Source: Labia minor
Taxonomy: Eukaryota > Arthropoda > Insecta > Dermaptera > Spongiphoridae
DNA: 64,000 bases
Direction: 5' to 3'
Assembly (NCBI GenBank): GCA_963082975.1
Contig: OY720344.1
Span: forward strand, 6,497,580 to 6,561,579
Shown: in pieces, positions 33,229-44,084 of the stretch
How positions within the stretch are numbered: the stretch's first letter is position 1
Layout of the letters: each line of letters starts with the position of its first letter
Position numbers and translations under genes: made by a program
The notes under the pieces: model-generated
Told to the model about the DNA's origin: nothing
Database searches by the model: none
What the model saw: only the letters and a program-made list of their open reading frames with translations

Positions 33229-34563
33229 ATGTCAAGCGCTGAGCAGGGTTCATCGGCGGGCCAAAGTGTGGCCAACCCATTCAAGGGAAAAACGCTGAAT
33301 AGATCTCCTTCTGCTCCAAATCTAAATAACACTAACATAAATGATGGAATTGGCAATATTACTAATGAGAATGCCACTAACCAAAATGTAAACGATCAAC
33401 TTAATTTCTTCACCCCACCTGTTCTCCATACCCCAATTAAAGGTGATAATTGGACAATCGTCAGCGGCAAAAAGCGCAACAGAGACAGTCCCGAGGCGAG
33501 AAAGAAGTTAAAACAGGTAAATTTATCTGACTACTGGTTGAATGCCCCTGTCACTACCAATAATCGTTTCAATAACCTTGAACAAGATGATGAACAAGAT
33601 GGCATCAACGAATTGGACCATAAAGAGAATTCAAATAAAAGAAGTAATAATAGTGTTAGTAATGTTATTAATAATAAACCTAGAGCTCCCCCAATCTTTG
33701 TGAAAGGAGTACAAATAATCTCTCCTCTGATAAATCTCCTTAATGAAGTAGTTGGAAATAATTATGAACTCAAAGTTATTAACTCTGAACAAATTAAAAT
33801 ACAACCTAAAACATCAGACATTTACTCACAAATTATTAAGGCGCTTGATGGAAAAAATACCGAATACTACACTTATAAACCAAAAGAAGATAGAAATTTT
33901 AGGGTGGTGCTAAAAAACATACACCACTCCGTAAATATTAATGATTTAAAGAGCGAAATTCAAAATTTTGGCTTCATTGTGGAAAACCTATGGAACGTTA
34001 AGCATTCTAAATCAAAAAATCCTTTACCAATGTTTTTCATTGATTTAAAACCTAATGAAAATAATAAGAACATATATACAATACAATATTTACAACAACA
34101 AAAAATAAAAATTGAACCTTTTAGATCAAAAAAAGAACTACCACAATGTTCAAGATGCCAGCGTTATGGCCACACAAAATCCTTCTGTCAACTAAGGCCA
34201 CGATGTGTCAAATGTACTGGGGATCACTCTACTGAACAATGCCCTAGGAAAGAAAGAACTGCAGATGTAAAATGTATATTATGTGAAGGGAATCATCCTG
34301 CTAATTACAAAGGCTGCTCGGTATACAGAGAACTGATGGAAAAGAAATTTCCCAAGCCCAGGCCAAAACAATTAAAAACTACAATACGTCAATTCCAACA
34401 GGTTAATTCTGAAAAATCGTTTGCAAACATTGTTAAAAATAATGAAGAAATCACTGCTTCTAATGACCTTGCCGACTTAAAAGCTATGTTAAAAACTTTA
34501 ACGGAACAAATGAGCACCATGCTAAATCTTTTAACGACTGTCATCTCCAAACTAACAAAATGA
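33229..34563 (+). CDS. LINE ORF1, gag-like nucleic-acid-binding protein
   Basis: A 444-residue protein of the Jockey-type ORF1 class, which coats the LINE RNA and helps deliver it to the target. Residues 1-150 are polar and Asn-rich, probably disordered. Residues about 224-305 look like the conserved region that precedes the zinc knuckles in insect ORF1 proteins (PRE_C2HC/RRM-like), with FRVVLKNIHHSVNINDL. Three zinc knuckles follow: C307-C310-H315-C320 (CSRCQRYGHTKSFC), C326-C329-H333-C338 and C349-C352-H356-C363. The C-terminus from about 410 is Leu/Met-rich and may form a coiled coil. The ATG follows an A-rich tract and is the first in frame. The stop overlaps the ORF2 start in ATGA, so ORF2 is probably made by termination-reinitiation. 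No frame damage is seen. Confidence 0.92.
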   Translation: MSSAEQGSSAGQSVANPFKGKTLNRSPSAPNLNNTNINDGIGNITNENATNQNVNDQLNFFTPPVLHTPIKGDNWTIVSGKKRNRDSPEARKKLKQVNLSDYWLNAPVTTNNRFNNLEQDDEQDGINELDHKENSNKRSNNSVSNVINNKPRAPPIFVKGVQIISPLINLLNEVVGNNYELKVINSEQIKIQPKTSDIYSQIIKALDGKNTEYYTYKPKEDRNFRVVLKNIHHSVNINDLKSEIQNFGFIVENLWNVKHSKSKNPLPMFFIDLKPNENNKNIYTIQYLQQQKIKIEPFRSKKELPQCSRCQRYGHTKSFCQLRPRCVKCTGDHSTEQCPRKERTADVKCILCEGNHPANYKGCSVYRELMEKKFPKPRPKQLKTTIRQFQQVNSEKSFANIVKNNEEITASNDLADLKAMLKTLTEQMSTMLNLLTTVISKLTK

Positions 34564-37259
34564 ATAACATAGCTAAATTCCTAAATATAGCACTCTGGAA
34601 TGCTAATGGCTTAACTCAACATACAGAAGAAGTCAAACTGTTTTTAAAAAACTTTAATATTGATATTTTACTCATATCCGAAACTCATTTCACTAAAAAA
34701 AGCCACATAACAATACCCAAATACTCTATCTACAACACCAATCACCCTGATGGGGCTGCTCATGGTGGTACTTCTGTAATTATCAAAAGCTCCATAAAAC
34801 ATCACCAAATGAATCAATTTAATAAAGAATACCTACAATCGACTTGTATATCAATTGAGGATTGGCATGGACCATTATCCATTGCAGCCGTTTATTGTCC
34901 TCCCAAACATAAAATAGACAAAAAACAATTTGAGGAATATTTTAAAACTCTCGGCAACAGATTTTTGGCTGGTGGAGATTTTAACTCTAAACATACTAGT
35001 TGGGGCTCGAGACTCATCACCACTAAAGGAAAAAATCTTCTCGCAGCAATGGATAAAAATAACTTAAAATTTATTTCTACTGGCGAACCTACATATTGGC
35101 CTACTGATATAAATAAAATACCTGATTTGCTAGACTTTTGCATAACAAGAGGCATTCCGGAAGCTCTATCAAATGCTAAATCTTGCTATGATCTCACATC
35201 TGACCACTCGCCTGTGCTTGTATCTATTAGTACTAAAATTATTCCCGTAACGAAATCCCCTTCATTATGCAACAAACGTACCGACTGGGACAAATTTCGT
35301 ATGCTGTTAGAAAATAACTTAACCTTAAACATTTCTCTTAAAAGTGGTGTAGATATAGATTACGCTGTCCATTACCTAACCGATGTAATCCAAAGAGCTG
35401 CTTGGTCATCTACACCTGTACCTAATAATAAAGAGAGAGAAACAACTTATAATATACCTCCAAATATCAAAGAAGAAATAGCAAAAAAACGTCGTTTAAG
35501 GAAAATATGGCAAAGAACTCGTTCTCCATTAACAAAAACATTACTAAATAAATCGATACGTAAGCTTAAATCACTAATTATTAATCATAAAAATACATGT
35601 ATAGAAACTTATTTATGTAACTTAACAGCTAAAGAAGCAACCGATTACTCACTGTGGAAAGCCACTAAGAAAATCAAAAAAACACAAAGTTTTAATTCAC
35701 CAATCAGGGCTCCAGATGGCACCTGGGTAAAATCAAACAGAGATAAGGCAATGTGTTTCGCTAATTATTTAGAGGAAGTATTCAAACCTTATTCATCCGA
35801 GTCCCATACTGAAGATTATATACAAGATTATCTTGAGGTCTCTTCCCAACTAGTTGACTCAATTAAGCCATTTAAAATTAATGATATAAATGAACAAATT
35901 AATCAACTGAACATAAAAAAATCCCCGGGGTTCGACTTAATAACAGCCAGGATACTTAAAGAGTTACCTGTAACTGCACTCAAATTAATAACTTACATAT
36001 ACAACGCAGTCATTAGACTTGCGTACTTCCCCTTAAGTTGGAAAGTAGCCACTATTATCCTTATACCTAAACCTGGAAAACCCCCTGACGATGTATGCTC
36101 GTACAGGCCTATTAGCCTACTTCCAATCTTATCAAAAATCATGGAAAAACTCTTCAAAAAACATCTAGATATAATTATAAATAACAATAATATAATTCCC
36201 AACCATCAGTTTGGCTTTAGAAGTTACCATGGAACGATCGAGCAGGTCCATCGAGTTAACAAAAAAATATCTGAAGCACTGGAGAGCAGAGAATACTGCT
36301 CTGCAGTGTTTTTAGATATAAGACAAGCTTTTGACAAGGTATGGCATGTCGGACTATTATACAAAATCAAAAAACTATTGCCATATAACTACTATCTAAT
36401 ATTGAGATCTTATCTATGTGATAGACATTTCTTGATTAAGTATTCAGATGAACAAACCCCTCTCCATCCTATCCAAGCTGGTGTGCCCCAAGGTAGTGTC
36501 CTCGGACCCCTTCTTTATCTCATCTACACTAGCGACCTTCCAACATTCTCCAATGCTACCACTGCCACGTTCGCTGATGACACTGTTATTATGGTATCAG
36601 ACAGAAATCCACTAGCAGCTACAGATAAACTACAAAATAATATAAATCAAATCCAAGGTTGGCTATCGAAATGGCGTATTAAAGTCAACGAAAAAAAATC
36701 TAACCATGTAACTTTTACTAATCGGAGGGACACGTGCCCTCCTATTTTTATTAACAACGAACAGATTCCACAAAGCGACAACGCCAAATACCTTGGTATG
36801 CATCTCGATAAGAGGATGACATGGAAAACCCATATAAGAACCAAAAGGAAACAATTAGGAATACTTCTTCACAAGTACTACTGGTTAATAGGTCGTAAGT
36901 CCAAACTGAAATTGGAAAATAAAATTTTAATTTATAAATGTATCTTTAAACCAGTTTGGACGTACGGGCTAGAACTTTGGGGATCAGCCGCCAACTCTAA
37001 CATTGAAATAGTAGAAAGATTCCAGGCAAAAATTCTACGTTTGATAGTGAACGCCCCCTGGTTCGTGCCAAACAAGCTGATAGCCAATAACTTAGGGATC
37101 CCATCAGTGAAAAAAGTGATATCAAATCGTTGTGTAAAATATGTAAACAAACTTGAACACCACCCAAGTAACCTAGTCAAAGACTTGATGGTCCCCCCCA
37201 GTGCAAGAAGATTAAAAAAAAACTTACCCAGTGATTCTATCGTACGTTTTAATAGTTAA
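34560..37259 (+). CDS. LINE ORF2, endonuclease-reverse transcriptase
   Basis: An 899-residue protein that nicks target DNA and reverse transcribes the LINE RNA from the nick. The N-terminal APE-type endonuclease spans about 1-225 and its catalytic residues are all present: N14 (LWNANGL), E41 (ISETHF), D140/N142 (GGDFNSKH) and D215-H216 (TSDHSPVL). The reverse transcriptase spans about 480-760: IPKPGKPPDDVCSYRPISLL near 502-521, D586 in FLDIRQAFDKVW, GVPQGSVLGPLLY near 641-653, and FADD at 671-674 with both catalytic Asp. The C-terminal part has no RNase H signature, fitting the Jockey clade, and length is typical. The start ATG overlaps the ORF1 stop by 4 bp. Completely open, so probably functional. 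Confidence 0.95.
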   Translation: MNNIAKFLNIALWNANGLTQHTEEVKLFLKNFNIDILLISETHFTKKSHITIPKYSIYNTNHPDGAAHGGTSVIIKSSIKHHQMNQFNKEYLQSTCISIEDWHGPLSIAAVYCPPKHKIDKKQFEEYFKTLGNRFLAGGDFNSKHTSWGSRLITTKGKNLLAAMDKNNLKFISTGEPTYWPTDINKIPDLLDFCITRGIPEALSNAKSCYDLTSDHSPVLVSISTKIIPVTKSPSLCNKRTDWDKFRMLLENNLTLNISLKSGVDIDYAVHYLTDVIQRAAWSSTPVPNNKERETTYNIPPNIKEEIAKKRRLRKIWQRTRSPLTKTLLNKSIRKLKSLIINHKNTCIETYLCNLTAKEATDYSLWKATKKIKKTQSFNSPIRAPDGTWVKSNRDKAMCFANYLEEVFKPYSSESHTEDYIQDYLEVSSQLVDSIKPFKINDINEQINQLNIKKSPGFDLITARILKELPVTALKLITYIYNAVIRLAYFPLSWKVATIILIPKPGKPPDDVCSYRPISLLPILSKIMEKLFKKHLDIIINNNNIIPNHQFGFRSYHGTIEQVHRVNKKISEALESREYCSAVFLDIRQAFDKVWHVGLLYKIKKLLPYNYYLILRSYLCDRHFLIKYSDEQTPLHPIQAGVPQGSVLGPLLYLIYTSDLPTFSNATTATFADDTVIMVSDRNPLAATDKLQNNINQIQGWLSKWRIKVNEKKSNHVTFTNRRDTCPPIFINNEQIPQSDNAKYLGMHLDKRMTWKTHIRTKRKQLGILLHKYYWLIGRKSKLKLENKILIYKCIFKPVWTYGLELWGSAANSNIEIVERFQAKILRLIVNAPWFVPNKLIANNLGIPSVKKVISNRCVKYVNKLEHHPSNLVKDLMVPPSARRLKKNLPSDSIVRFNS

Positions 37260-37406
37260 AACAATTTTTAAAAAGAAATAAAAGGAAGCAACCACTGGGT
37301 TGTTTCCTAAATGTCAGTAATATTATTATTGGTACTGTTGTATTAATTAATCAATCAAAAGATTTACTCATTGTTATATAAATAGTAACAGATTGTAAAT
37401 TTATAA

Positions 37407-37443
<37 letters not shown>

Positions 37444-37449
37444 TAATAA

Positions 37450-38059
37450 TAATTAAATTAATTAAATTGTTCGCAAAATTAATATAAAAAAAACAAAAAC
37501 AAAGTAAGAAAACTGTTTTTTCTAGATAATAATTAATTTATTGGCTTATTTATTTATTTATTTGTTATTCATTATCTCTATATATAATATACAAAAAAAA
37601 ATAATAATTAGAATATATTATTGTATATATTATTTAGTGATCAGAAGCAAAGAAGAAAGAATAAAAAAAAAAAATTTGCCTAAAGGGTCATGACAGGTGT
37701 TTTTTTTTTTTTTTCCTCTGTCCAATTCTGAATCAATTATTTAAAAATTCGGATAAGAATAGAACAGAAATTTACTTACTTAACAAGTTTGTAAGTTCTA
37801 TTAGTATATAGATTATTATTTTCCAAGTATAATAATTTTAAGTTTCCGTTCTATTGAAATAAATAGGTAGAACCGGTAAATGATAGTTCTCTCGACATAT
37901 GAAATGGTCTTAAAGAAAGAGAGAGAGAGAGAGACAAGGGAGAGGGAAATTAATCCCCAGTCTGTCATCCTATTCCCCTTTATACTTATTAAATAAAAAG
38001 TATCTGAAAACAGGTGAAGAAATAAAAAAAAATATAATAATAACTTACATAAAAATAAG
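37450..38059. other. AT-rich noncoding DNA
   Basis: (GA)n at about 37917-37934; otherwise nothing recognised. Confidence 0.4.
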
Positions 38060-38290
38060 CTGGAGTGTCTCCACTCGACTATCTCGCAATTTTAATTGAA
38101 TTAATTAACATATATTATATTTAAATTAAATTTAGTTAATATTAAATTATAAATTAATAAATAATATTTATTAAATCAGCCCGTGTTTGGCTCTTTATTG
38201 ATGGCACCAAGTCACGTGCTGGCGCGTGATTTGCAGTAGTGTTAGAAAATTAATTCCGGTACTCTCAGTGAAATTCTATATATAGCAGCT
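38060..38290 (-). mobile_element. MITE-A, truncated copy
   Basis: Right-end half only, from CTGGAGTGTCTCCACTCG to about ATTCTATATATAGCAG. Confidence 0.8.
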
Positions 38291-38578
38291 GAAAAAATAC
38301 CAATTTGAATTTTTAAAGAAAATTTAATAGCATATTTGAAATAAGTATAGTGATAGTAAAAGGTAAACGCAATGGGGGCCACCAGGACTGTTGTCCGACA
38401 GTGGTTGATTGTCAATGTATATATATAGATAATTAATTGACTAGAATGTTATAGCAAATTTTATACTAAAATACTTTCTGAACATCATTTCTTAAAGTGA
38501 AATTACTTCTATTTTCTAGAAACATCAAATCTAGAAAACATATTTTTGGTACTAATACTGACACTGACACACATCTGT

Positions 38579-38632
<54 letters not shown>
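38291..38632. other. AT-rich DNA with microsatellites
   Basis: (TC)n at about 38578-38601 followed directly by (TA)n to about 38634. A short less AT-rich part at 38365-38410 is unique. Confidence 0.4.
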
Positions 38633-38639
<7 letters not shown>

Positions 38640-39960
38640 CTTTGTTCAAAATTAAAGGTAAATTTTGAATTATTTTGAAGTATATATTTAATTATTCATC
38701 AATATAAGTACATTTTCTCCCCTTCAAAGTAATAACCCTCAGATATAATGCACTTATGCCAGCGCTTCTTCCAATCGTCGAAGCAATTCTGAAATGCGCT
38801 TTTCGGTATGGCCATCAGCTCGTTCGTTCTTCGATTCCGACTTTATCTCATCAACTATGGCAAAACGCTTTCCTTTCATTGGTCTCTTCAGTTTTGGGAA
38901 TAGGAAAAATTCGCAGGGAGCCAAATCAGGTGAATACGGTGATTGAGGCATGATTACGGTGTTGTTTTTGGCCAAAAAATCACGAACAAACAATGATGAT
39001 TAAACTGGTGAAGTATCGTGATGAAGAATCCATGATTTGTTTTTCCACAATTCGTTGCATAACTTCCTTGTAATAGTTTTTATTAACAGTACGACCTGTT
39101 GGCAAGAACTCATTTAAGTAAAAAATAAGTTGACCTGTGGCCAGGTCCGAACCGACCGACGGTTTGAAGTAAATTAATTTCCAGCTAGAGAAACAATTTC
39201 AAATAATTTTAATATATCTATTAATGTAATAAAAAACAGATATGGATACATAAATAATAAATATAAATATTTTTAATTTTATTTTATTTATAATATATAT
39301 GCAAGACCAGGCTGTGATGTCATGAATGGCTGAATGACGTCATATAATTTTAAATCAAGAAAAAACTAATAAATATGATTTTCTCGAGGATAAAACCAAT
39401 ACAAAGTGCACGATTCGTGGTTATATATAAAAAAATCTCCTCATGTGAAATTTGGTGTGAAAATAACCCTTCCCTTCCTATCGTCGATCGCTAATACTAC
39501 CACTTCCGGTTTCTGGATTTGCACCAAAAGTTGATCAATTCATCTCACTGATACATTAAGTAAATATACCAACTTTCATCAAAATCGGTTGAGCCGTTCA
39601 GGCTGTACACATCTATACGGACAGACGGACGGACAGACATCATGCTAAAAATACTTTTTTCTGTTAAGAAAATGCATGATTCGTGGAGATATGTAAAAAT
39701 CTCCACATGTGAAATTTGGTGTGAAAACAATACCTCCCTTACTATCGTCGGTCGGTAAAAAACGAAGAACACATAAAAACGAAACTAACTCTTTATCAAA
39801 AACAAACTACTAATCCAAAATGGATGATAATGTCAACATATGAGAAACATATGTAAGTATGTGTACCGTGTACCTACATAACAAAAATTTTTTTTTTTTT
39901 GATAATCGAATGTACACAGCCAGCGAAAATTCAAAATTTATCTTTTCTTTTGTGTGTATA
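38633..39960 (-). mobile_element. Deleted Tc1/mariner element split by an FB1 insertion
   Basis: Same family as 8192-8780 and 51510-52086. The minus strand 38754-38993 encodes the transposase C-terminus (PYSPDLAPCEFFLFPKLKRP, MKGKRFAIVDEIK). Here the third catalytic position reads Cys-Glu instead of the usual Cys-Asp, if the family norm is Asp. The frame continues with defects to about 39120, where FB1 begins; the right end resumes at about 39763 and ends AAATTTATCTTTTCTTTTG. The N-terminal half is missing. Confidence 0.8.
39129..39762 (+). mobile_element. FB1 element, half form, inside a mariner element
   Basis: GTTGACCTGTGGCCAGGTCC to GTCGGTCGGTAAAA, nearly the same as 17657-18286. One of the two CRE-like sites is mutated (TGATGTCA at about 39317), the other is intact. 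Because the host mariner copy is interrupted, this insertion is younger than that copy. Confidence 0.85.
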
Positions 39961-41017
39961 TATATAGTAGGTTATGTAATATAAGGTACATTCGAGCATA
40001 TTATTTTAATGCTTTCACTTGTTGTGCTATATTTATAAGTATGTAATGGTTTATCTGTCCGTCTGTCTGTTCTCCTTTAGGCTATATTTTATAGAACTTT
40101 CATTAAAGTTTAATCTAGATGTAGTGATCTGATCGTAGTACATAGAACTAGCCAGTTCTTGTCGAGAATGTATTTACATCTACATCATTTCATTTTAACT
40201 TATATGAAAATTAATACTCTTCAGAATTCTTCTAAATATGTGTGTGTGTGAAAATTATTTAACATTTTCTCATCTATATCTATAAAATAAATATGTAAAT
40301 ATTTAAAAAAAATATATTAACAAAAATAAATAAATAAATTTTAAAATAAAATATTATTTTTTATTTATTTATTTAATAATTAATTTAAAAAACATGGATT
40401 AAATAACTCTTAGGTAACTCAATTCAAATGGTTTTATATAAGTATTCTTATTTTTATTATATTAAAAATAAATACATATTAAAAAACAAATAAAAAAATA
40501 AATAAAACTTGTTTCTCTCTCTCCTTCATCTACTACTACTGATTAAGAATTAATTATGCCAACTGAAATATGAAGTGGCAACTGATTATGTAAAGATAAT
40601 ACGAGTATTCCTGAAGACCTTGCTACTCATCTGTAAAGAAAAAAAAACAAAAAAAAAACTAACAGTTTAAAGGGAAAGATGTGTGTGAACGAACCAATGT
40701 GTCTGTATATTTGTGTAAAACCGGTCAGAGTTTTTTTTTAGTATTTTTGAAAAATTATATATTTTGTTTTTTCTTTTTCTTAAATTGAATTTCCATGCTC
40801 TTTTAGATGAATGTATTTGTAGTGTTATGTTATAACCATAAGGCTAGTGTAGATAATTTAATTTAATTATCTATTATGTATTATTTAAATAAATTTTATT
40901 GTAATTGTATATATGTATGGTACATACTTATACATATATCCTTTGATTGTAGAAAACAACAAAAAGAAAGAGAGAGAGAGAGGGGGAGAGTAATCTTTTT
41001 CTATTGACTTCGTTTGC
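39961..41017. other. AT-rich noncoding DNA
   Basis: GTCTGTC run near 40056-40070 and (GA)n at about 40967-40990. No gene seen. Confidence 0.4.
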
Positions 41018-41113
41018 TATTGCGATCATGAAAATTTTCGATGTTGAGATTTTGATGTTTTTATACGTTTTGAAGGTTCATGAATCATTTTCACTAAGGT
41101 TGAGAAAAATGTT

Positions 41114-41162
<49 letters not shown>

Positions 41163-41603
41163 ATGTAGACAAGATTACTCAAAAATGTTTTGAGTTAGAA
41201 TCATGAAATTTGGTACACGGACATTATTCAAAATTCGTAGTTTTGTATCAAATTTTGAGAAATGTAAATCAACCGGAAGAGGACCAGGTGTACAACGTTT
41301 TGATTTTTTTTTCTCTAAAGGACCGTAATAATAAAGATATTTATTTGATAATTTTTCACATGATTAAAAATTGTATCAAACTGTTATATATAGAATTTCA
41401 GTTTGATTGAATCGCTGAAAGTACCGGAATTAAAATTACGCGCCAGCACGTGACGTGGTGGCATCAATAAAGAGACAAACACATGCTGGTTTAATAAATA
41501 TTATTTATTAGTTTTAATTTATAATTAATTAAATTTAATTTAAATATAATGTTATTTAATCCAATTCTCAAATTTGCGAGATAGTCGAGTGGAGACACTC
41601 CAG
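41018..41603 (+). mobile_element. MITE-A, nearly full copy
   Basis: The first 15-20 bp are worn and the right end GTGGAGACACTCCAG is intact. The variable interior has expanded into (TA)n plus (GT)n at about 41114-41163. Confidence 0.85.
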
Positions 41604-41944
41604 CTTATTTTCTAATATTAATATATGAGATATTTAACATTTCCAACTTTATAATTATCTGAATTATCTGCTTATTTTTATTTAAGAAATTTTTTTTTCT
41701 CCAATTATTCAATAACAATTTACACCTTGTTATAAATACATATCATATTTTAATTTAATTATTTTATAACTATTGATAAAAACAAATTATTCTTTTAACC
41801 ATTTAAAAAAAGTGAAATTTAATTTTATTCAGATATTTTTTTTAATTGTAATTAATATGTATAGATACAGATTTTATATAATAAAATATTTCTATATATA
41901 TCATATATATTAATATTAATAACAAAAATAAATCCATTTTTTTG
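41604..41944. other. AT-rich noncoding DNA
   Basis: Nothing recognised between two MITE-A copies. Confidence 0.4.
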
Positions 41945-42797
41945 ACTATATCGTCAGAGATAGTATTGCGATCATGAAAATTTTCGATGTCGAGATTTTG
42001 ATGTTTTTATACGTTTTGAAGGTCCCTGAGTCATTTTCCTAGAAAAATAATTATTAATCGTTATATAGTTAATAAATATATTCTCTATAAGTACTTGTTT
42101 ACACCTTGAATTATTAACTTAAAATAAAAAAAAAATTAATACTTTTCTAGAAAAATAATTAGTACAATTATGTAAGAGCATGAATGAATGCTACACCAAT
42201 TCTGGCTTATAAAAAAATGATCTCTATAATAAATAAGTAATAAAAACTTTATTTAAAATTTCACTACAAAATCTAAAGGAAAAGCAACAGTCCTTGTAAA
42301 CATAATCAATATAACATAACATAACATAACATATCAAGATATAATAGAGATTTAAATATTTTTAAAAAAATATACATAATTCTCTCTATAAAGAGTGAAA
42401 TGTAGATATTAATAAAGAATATCTGTGTTTCTGTGTTTGTATGTAGACAATATTACGCAAAAACCGTTTGAGATAAAATAATGAAATTTGGTATACGGGA
42501 ATTATTCAAAATTCGTATTTTTCTATCAAATTTTGAGAAATGTAACTCATCGGGAAGAGGGTCATTACCTACTACGTTTTCATTTTTTTTCCTCTAAACT
42601 GACCGTAAAAATAAAGATATATGTTTGATAGTTTGTCACATGATTAAAAATTATGTAAAACTGCTATATATAGAATTTCAGCTTGATTGAAAGTACCGGA
42701 ATTAATTTCTTAACACGTTGATTGGCAATCACGCGCCAACACGTGACGTGGTGCCATTAACAAAGAGCCAAACACGCGCTGATTTAATAAATATTTT
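41945..42797 (+). mobile_element. MITE-A interrupted by R3, right end lost
   Basis: Left part 41945-42042 (ACTATATCGTCAGAGATAGT to GAGTCATTTTCCT), then R3, then MITE-A again from about 42421 (CTGTGTTTCTGTG) to GAGCCAAACACGCGCTGATT near 42785. The terminal GTGGAGACACTCCAG is missing. Confidence 0.8.
42043..42420 (+). repeat. Repeat R3, uninterrupted copy (378 bp)
   Basis: Matches in reverse complement the pieces 54774-54831 and 56054-56292. It contains a tandem AACAT run (ATAACATAACATAACATAAC, about 42312-42332). Its borders are set by the MITE-A that it splits. No ORF. Confidence 0.8.
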
Positions 42798-43575
42798 TTA
42801 AAATTTGCAAATCAAGTCTTGAATTCTAACACCTTGGATGACGTATTTAAAATTTGTTCTTCCAATTTCTTAAGCCTTCTCTTGAATTCTTTGCATCTCA
42901 GATGTAATTTTCGTCAACAGTTTCATTCCTTTACTTTAGCTGCTTGAGTTTTCTTGATGATATCTTTTTAACTAAGATTGCGTACAAGCCACACTACATA
43001 TGTCACAACATCAACCGACTTCTGTCCACTCTCTTGACATTCCATTCTTTTTGGGCGTCATTTATAATATTGTCAGATTTTGAGTTGTTCTTTTTTTAAA
43101 AAAGTGTTCCGAAAAGCAAATACGAAAATTAAGAGGAATAAAAACCAACAAATGAACACACTAACTACAATACGATATACGACAACCCAGGAAACTGAGT
43201 TATGTATCACTTATATTTGTGGCATAGGTTTTTTACCACATTATGCTCCGTTATTCAAATATGTGTTCGTTGTCCGGACACTTCCGATCAACCACTCTAC
43301 TATTGTATTGTAGAAAATTTTAAAGAAACTCAACGGAATTGTGTATATTAGTTTAATCACACTTTGTTCGTTCACTCGAATGTGTTTTTCATCAACTATT
43401 AAAAAAGGTGTAGTAAAAAACTTTTTCCATACATAAAATATCGTGTAAAATCTTCATCATCATTATCATCATGAACATCAACATCTTGAATGTACATATA
43501 TATTTGACTTGGTTTAAATATAACTGTTTACTTTCTTACCGTTGACAAATGAAATAAAAGAATTTAAAAAAAAAC
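42798..43575. other. Unrecognised, less AT-rich DNA, perhaps an old coding remnant
   Basis: 42830-43420 has a more balanced composition and is not repeated here. The minus strand reads short pieces such as NIINDAQKEWNVKRVD near 43025-43075 and KKLEEQILNTSSKVLEFKT near 42810-42870, broken by stops. These look like remains of a transposase-type protein, but I cannot assign a family. Confidence 0.35.
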
Positions 43576-43859
43576 AAACCTCTGACTTTGTACGTCGTAC
43601 GCAAAGACAACGCCTATCAAGCCGGTTATATCAATGAGGTGTCCTATTATCAGTAGAACGGGCCCTCTCAACCTTTACCTTGATTTTCTTGCTCGCAGGC
43701 GCTATCAAGTAGCTTTTCCCCAATGTTGTTCCCGGAGGCTGGGTTGACTCCGTCCCATAGACCCCAGCTAGAGAAATTCACTTGCCAGGCCCGTGACTTG
43801 AACCCGGGACCATGTGAATGTGAGGCAGGTTGGCTACCCACACACCCAATGGCGCCTTC
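43576..43859 (-). mobile_element. tRNA-derived SINE, full reverse copy
   Basis: From the A run plus CCTCTGACTTTGTACGTCGT to CACACCCAATGGCGCC. It keeps GACTTGAACCCGGGACC (the T-arm in reverse). Confidence 0.85.
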
Positions 43860-44084
43860 AAATAATTTTTAAATGTGTTATTATATACTTAACTCCTTTT
43901 TAAGTAATTTAACCCTTTAGTAAAATAAAATTATTATTTTTTTTTTTATTTTATAAATTTCCTTTCTATTATTTATTTATCTTGTATAGATAGACCTTAG
44001 AATAACTTATTTTATTTTTTTGTATTTTAATAACTTGTATTTATTATTGATATACCTACAATTTAATGATATTTAAAATATTTG

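Larger units (their letters stand above)
32833..37438 (+). mobile_element. Complete Jockey-like LINE (non-LTR retrotransposon)
   Basis: Flanked by a perfect 11-bp target duplication, TTAATTAATAA, at 32822-32832 and 37439-37449. It has a roughly 396-bp 5' UTR starting GTCTCAGCCAGGCATTCAAG (probably an internal promoter), two intact ORFs overlapping by 4 bp, a 149-bp 3' UTR and a 30-base A tail (37409-37438). The 5' UTR ends in an unusual A-rich stretch with interspersed T (33182-33228). Two open ORFs, a perfect duplication and a long A tail indicate a recent, full-length insertion that may still be able to move. It is in the same orientation as the host exon at 30467 and would lie in its intron. 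Confidence 0.95.

Noticed and set aside
42312..42332. CRISPR-like or regulatory tandem repeat (AACAT)n
   Set aside because: A simple pentamer microsatellite without spacers, part of R3.
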